Shown here: positions 32,429-35,595 of the stretch, piece by piece
Layout: each line of letters starts with the position of its first letter
Position numbering within the stretch: the stretch's first letter is position 1
Assembly (NCBI RefSeq): GCF_004340985.1
Contig: NZ_SLYB01000024.1
Span: 1-35,595, forward strand
Source: Cricetibacter osteomyelitidis
GTDB taxonomy: Bacteria; Pseudomonadota; Gammaproteobacteria; Enterobacterales; Pasteurellaceae
Length of the DNA: 35,595 nt
Reading direction: 5' to 3'
Position numbers and translations under genes: made by a program
Notes under the pieces: model-generated
Database searches by the model: none
What the model was told of the DNA's origin: nothing
What the model saw: only the letters and a program-made list of their open reading frames with translations

Positions 32429-35038
32429 ATGTCTAAAAAAACACCGGAATTTAATTACGACGATTTACAGGATATGGTCGCCTCCAGCGATTCCGGCGGT
32501 CGTGAACCGACAGGTTTTCCGAAAAAATTAATTTTTGCTACCGCACTTTTATGGTCATTATTTCAACTATATTATGCTTCACCCGTACCATTTTGGTTGC
32601 AGGAAGTCGTGCGTAGTATCGGGCTTGATATTAATGTAGTATTTGATGATACTAAAGCACGTTCCATTCATTTAGCTTTTGCCTTATTTTTGGCCTATTT
32701 ATCTTATCCGGCATTAACGACATCGCCTAAAAGACGCATTCCGATACAGGATTGGATTTTTGCTATTGTCGGTGCGTTTTTAGCTTCTTATTATTTATTC
32801 TTTTACGATCAACTGATTACCCGTTTCGGTGCACCGAATACGCAGGACATTATTGTGGGTTGTGCAGGAATCGTTTTGTTATTGGAAGCGACTCGCCGAA
32901 GCTTGGGATTACCGTTGGTGGTCATTGCTACGGTTTTTTTGATGTATAATTATTTCGGTCAATTTTTCCCGACGGACTGGATTATCAGCCACCGTACAGG
33001 CACTTTATCACATATTATCAATCAACAATGGATTACTACCGAAGGTGTTTTCGGTGTAGCGTTAGGCGTTTCCACTAAATATGTATTCTTATTCGTTTTA
33101 TTTGGTGCATTGTTGGATAAAGCAGGGGCAGGGAACTATTTTATCAAAACCGCCTTTGCGTTTTTAGGCCACTTGCGTGGCGGCCCGGCAAAAGCAGCGG
33201 TTGTGGGTTCGGCGTTAACGGGTGTAATTTCAGGATCGTCCATTGCCAATGTGGTCACAACAGGTACATTTACTATCCCTATGATGAAACGCGTGGGATT
33301 TTCTGCTGAAAAAGCAGGTGCGGTTGAAGTAGCTTCATCGGTGAACGGCCAAATTATGCCTCCGGTTATGGGGGCTGCGGCATTCTTGATGATTGAATAT
33401 GTAAATATGCCGTATAGTCAATTGATCACACATGCTTTCTTGCCGGCATTTATTTCTTATATTGCATTAATTTACATTGTTCACTTAGAAGCCTGTAAAA
33501 TGAATTTGCAAGGTTTAGAACGCAATGAAATGGAAGTAACAAAACCGTGGGTGATTTATTTATTACGTACTTTGTCAACCTTTATCATTATTTGTTTAGT
33601 ATTTTTTGCTGTGGAATATGGTTTAGGCTGGTTAAAAGTGATTGTACCCAATGCGGCATTTTTAATTGTGTTAGCCTTACTTGCTGTAATTTATGTGTTG
33701 GCATTACGCCGTGTGGCTAAATTCCCGGAATTGGAATTAGATGATCCGCATGCCCCTATAGCTGCATTACCGGCAACCAAACCGACAGTTAATGCGGGTT
33801 TGCATTTCTTATTACCGGTTGTGATTTTAATCTGGTGCTTAATGGTTGAACGTCTATCACCGGGATTATCCGCCTTCTGGGGAACATTGGCATTAATCGT
33901 TATTTTATTGACCCAACGTCCATTATTAGGATTTTTCAGAAATCAACCGCACTTTGTGCAAGATTTTAAACAGGGCTGGAAAGATTTAATTGACGGGCTA
34001 GAAGCAGGAGCCCGTAATATGATCGGTATCGGTATTGCTACAGCAACGGCAGGGATTATTGTGGGAGTCGTGGCATTAACCGGCTTTGGCGTGCAATTAT
34101 CATCCATTATCGAAACACTTTCTATGGGCAGTTTGCTGATAATGTTGATTTTAGTTGCCTTGTTCAGCTTAATTCTGGGTATGGGCTTGCCGACAACGGC
34201 AAACTATGTAGTGGTGTCGTCTTTAATGGCAACGGTGATTGTAGAATTAGGTCGTCAAAACGGTTTAATCGTGCCGCTTATCGCCGTGCATTTGTTTGTG
34301 TTCTATTTCGGTATTATGGCGGATGTAACTCCACCGGTCGGTTTGGCTTCTTTTGCAGCGGCGGCAATTTCCGGCGGTGATCCGATTAAAACCGGGATGA
34401 CCGCGTTTATGTATAGTTTGCGTACCGCTATTTTGCCATTTCTGTTTATTTTTAATACAGATTTATTATTAATTAACGTCGGATTATGGAAAGGCTTGTT
34501 AGTTTTTGTAGTAGCAACTATCGGTATACTGGCCTTTACCGCCGCTTCAATGGGCTATTTTTTCCGTAAAAACCGTTTATGGGAAACGGTGGCATTGATT
34601 GTATTGGCATTTGCCTTGTTCCGTCCAAATTTCTTTATGCAATATATTTCCCCGAGCGAACAAAATATTGAACCTACACAACTGATACAAGAAATGGAGC
34701 ATGCTAACAAAGGTGATTTGCTCACCTTAAAAGTTGCCGGTATTAACCCGTATGGTAATCCGATAGAATTTTTTGCTCAATTACCGGTCATGGAAGGTAA
34801 TTCGGGAGAAGAGCGGTTACAAAAAATGGGGATTACCTTACTTGCTAACGATGATAAGGTGATCATTGATAATGTAGAAATTGATTCTGCGGCGGCTAAA
34901 GCAGGTTTAAATTGGGATCAAACCGTACTGAGTGCGGCATTACCGATAAAAAATGCGTTAGCAAAAGAATGGCTCTTTATTCCCGCTTTATTTGGAATTT
35001 TAGCGATTGCTTTGTTACAACGTCGTCGAACAGTATAA
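32429..35038 (+). CDS. TRAP transporter permease, fused small and large membrane subunits with C-terminal DUF3394-like domain
   Basis: 869 residues. The N-terminal part (about 25-175, four hydrophobic segments) is the DctQ-like small subunit. The large DctM-like part (about 185-690) contains GGPAKAAVVGSALTGVISG, NGQIMPPVMGAAAF, LILGMGLPTTANYVVVSS and ADVTPPVGLASFAAAAISGG, all typical of the fused 4TM/12TM TAXI-associated permeases. The last 150 residues hold a transmembrane pair bracketing a soluble stretch (about 740-840) with VEIDSAAAKAGL, reminiscent of a PDZ domain. This fits the DUF3394 extension seen in some of these permeases. It uses the sodium or proton gradient to import the ligand carried by the upstream receptor. 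GAAAGAGG precedes the start. Two uptake signals lie near 32539 and 33947. Confidence 0.93.
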   Translation: MSKKTPEFNYDDLQDMVASSDSGGREPTGFPKKLIFATALLWSLFQLYYASPVPFWLQEVVRSIGLDINVVFDDTKARSIHLAFALFLAYLSYPALTTSPKRRIPIQDWIFAIVGAFLASYYLFFYDQLITRFGAPNTQDIIVGCAGIVLLLEATRRSLGLPLVVIATVFLMYNYFGQFFPTDWIISHRTGTLSHIINQQWITTEGVFGVALGVSTKYVFLFVLFGALLDKAGAGNYFIKTAFAFLGHLRGGPAKAAVVGSALTGVISGSSIANVVTTGTFTIPMMKRVGFSAEKAGAVEVASSVNGQIMPPVMGAAAFLMIEYVNMPYSQLITHAFLPAFISYIALIYIVHLEACKMNLQGLERNEMEVTKPWVIYLLRTLSTFIIICLVFFAVEYGLGWLKVIVPNAAFLIVLALLAVIYVLALRRVAKFPELELDDPHAPIAALPATKPTVNAGLHFLLPVVILIWCLMVERLSPGLSAFWGTLALIVILLTQRPLLGFFRNQPHFVQDFKQGWKDLIDGLEAGARNMIGIGIATATAGIIVGVVALTGFGVQLSSIIETLSMGSLLIMLILVALFSLILGMGLPTTANYVVVSSLMATVIVELGRQNGLIVPLIAVHLFVFYFGIMADVTPPVGLASFAAAAISGGDPIKTGMTAFMYSLRTAILPFLFIFNTDLLLINVGLWKGLLVFVVATIGILAFTAASMGYFFRKNRLWETVALIVLAFALFRPNFFMQYISPSEQNIEPTQLIQEMEHANKGDLLTLKVAGINPYGNPIEFFAQLPVMEGNSGEERLQKMGITLLANDDKVIIDNVEIDSAAAKAGLNWDQTVLSAALPIKNALAKEWLFIPALFGILAIALLQRRRTV

Positions 35039-35047
35039 GGAATGTTT

Positions 35048-35470
35048 ATGTTTAATCGAATTTTAATTGCTGTGGATTTAGGGCGTTTGGATGATGCGAA
35101 AAAAGCAGTAAGTACCGCATTAATGCTGAATAAGGATAATCCCGATGCGATTTATCGTGTGATGAGTGTAATACCGCCGGCAGGCAGTAGCTTTGTTTCA
35201 TCGTTTTTACCTAGCCATTTTGATCAAGATGTGATGGATGAGGCAAATAAAGCATTACATGATTTCACTAACACTCATTTTCCTGAAGGAGCAAAAGTAC
35301 AGCATATCGTGGCACATGGTCCTGTGTATGAAGAAATCAACCGTATTGCTCACGAGAAAAACATTGATTTGATTATTATGATGGCTATTCGAGAAGGTAA
35401 GGACGGTTTAAGTTCCAACACTTTAAAAGTTGCCAGAGACAGTGATCGTTCGGTATTGATTTTACGATAA
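35048..35470 (+). CDS. Universal stress protein of the TRAP operon
   Basis: 140 residues from ATG 35048. An ATG at 35042 is in frame, but TAAGGA lies 6 bases before 35048, and MFNRILIAVDL is the usual UspA start. The fold is alpha/beta with ILIAVDLGRLDDAKKAV at the N-terminus and DLIIMMAIREGKDGLSSN, then SVLILR, at the C-terminus. The ATP-binding Usp motif G-2x-G-9x-G(S/T) is not intact: the GSHG-type turn is replaced by AIREGKDG. Usp proteins linked to TRAP operons (TeaD in Halomonas) bind ATP and modulate uptake. The start is 9 bases past the permease stop. Confidence 0.88.
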   Translation: MFNRILIAVDLGRLDDAKKAVSTALMLNKDNPDAIYRVMSVIPPAGSSFVSSFLPSHFDQDVMDEANKALHDFTNTHFPEGAKVQHIVAHGPVYEEINRIAHEKNIDLIIMMAIREGKDGLSSNTLKVARDSDRSVLILR

Positions 35471-35482
35471 TGGATAACTAAA

Positions 35483-35562
35483 AGGGCGTAAGATACGCCC
35501 TCAGACTACTGACAAACCCACTCCCGCTTTGCTTTTCAAAGCAATTTGATAAAAGAGGGTTT
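35483..35562 (+). repeat. Two-hairpin intergenic element, right copy
   Basis: It starts 12 bases after the uspA stop. Hairpin 1 is AGGGCGTA-AGA-TACGCCC (35483-35500). The linker at 35501-35518 starts TCAGAC and ends CTGACAAACC. Hairpin 2 (35514-35562) begins AAACCC and closes with GAGGGTTT, with an inner stem GCTTTG / CAAAGC. It has the same order and the same linker (16 of 18 bases) as the copy at 54-112, in opposite orientation; hairpin stems differ but keep pairing. Confidence 0.7.
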
Positions 35563-35577
35563 ATTTTTTAGTTTTTT
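35514..35577 (+). terminator. Terminator of the TRAP operon
   Basis: Hairpin 2 of the right-hand element is followed by ATTTTTTAGTTTTTT, so this copy can act as a Rho-independent terminator. Confidence 0.7.
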
Positions 35578-35595
35578 CACCTTTCTCTTGATATT

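Overview
The window is chromosomal DNA from a member of the Pasteurellaceae. The 9-base DNA uptake signal of the Haemophilus/Aggregatibacter/Pasteurella type (AAGTGCGGT or its complement) occurs about 29 times by eye. Codon use is AT-leaning, and nearly every protein reads as a close relative of an E. coli or Haemophilus protein. I cannot name the species. There are no rRNA or tRNA genes, CRISPR arrays, prophage or complete insertion sequences. Genes are tightly packed and no gene-free stretch exceeds about 250 bases.

Layout. 1-2270 (minus strand): a short cytochrome c, a TlpA-like thioredoxin lipoprotein and an ABC ATPase lie directly downstream of minC, where minD and minE would be expected. 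2362-3294 (plus): ycgL and a coiled-coil lipoprotein. 3341-5293 (minus): moeA-moeB for molybdopterin. 5409-5675 (minus): a small secreted protein. 5842-9298 (plus): folE, thiI, nhaA. 9357-10286 (minus): a YvcK/YbhK-family protein. 10422-13092 (plus): ydgA-like gene and mltB. 13141-14733 (minus): purEK. 14932-22338 (plus): pepN-pyrD-rnm, then yciO-rluB and cysB, a compacted version of the E. coli yciV-to-cysB neighbourhood. 22412-25164: msrQ, msrP and a methionine-rich secreted peptide (minus), divergent from an ECF sigma factor and a 57-residue zinc-type anti-sigma factor (plus). 25223-26626 (minus): asnS. 26809-28853 (plus): an Mlc-like ROK repressor and a bioD2-type gene, the same pair as in E. 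coli. 28900-31141 (minus): queF-ppnN. 31392-35470 (plus): a TAXI-type TRAP transporter with a universal stress protein.

How the genes connect. MoeA and MoeB make the molybdenum cofactor that MsrP needs. MsrPQ repairs periplasmic methionine sulfoxide, and its neighbours form a compact hypochlorite-defence module resembling the sigF/nrsF/mrpX/yedYZ locus described in Azospira suillum. The TRAP operon has a textbook CRP site and a hairpin after the binding-protein gene that should keep the permease at lower levels.

Most unusual points: (1) a two-hairpin element with an almost invariant 18-base linker, present once at each end of the window in inverted orientation, each time just after a stop codon; (2) a MinC without MinDE beside it and with the MinD-contact RSGQ motif replaced by ENGE; (3) the Met-rich peptide/MsrPQ/sigma/anti-sigma module with a 27-base inverted repeat in its divergent promoter; (4) an Mlc-like repressor with no zinc-site cysteines.
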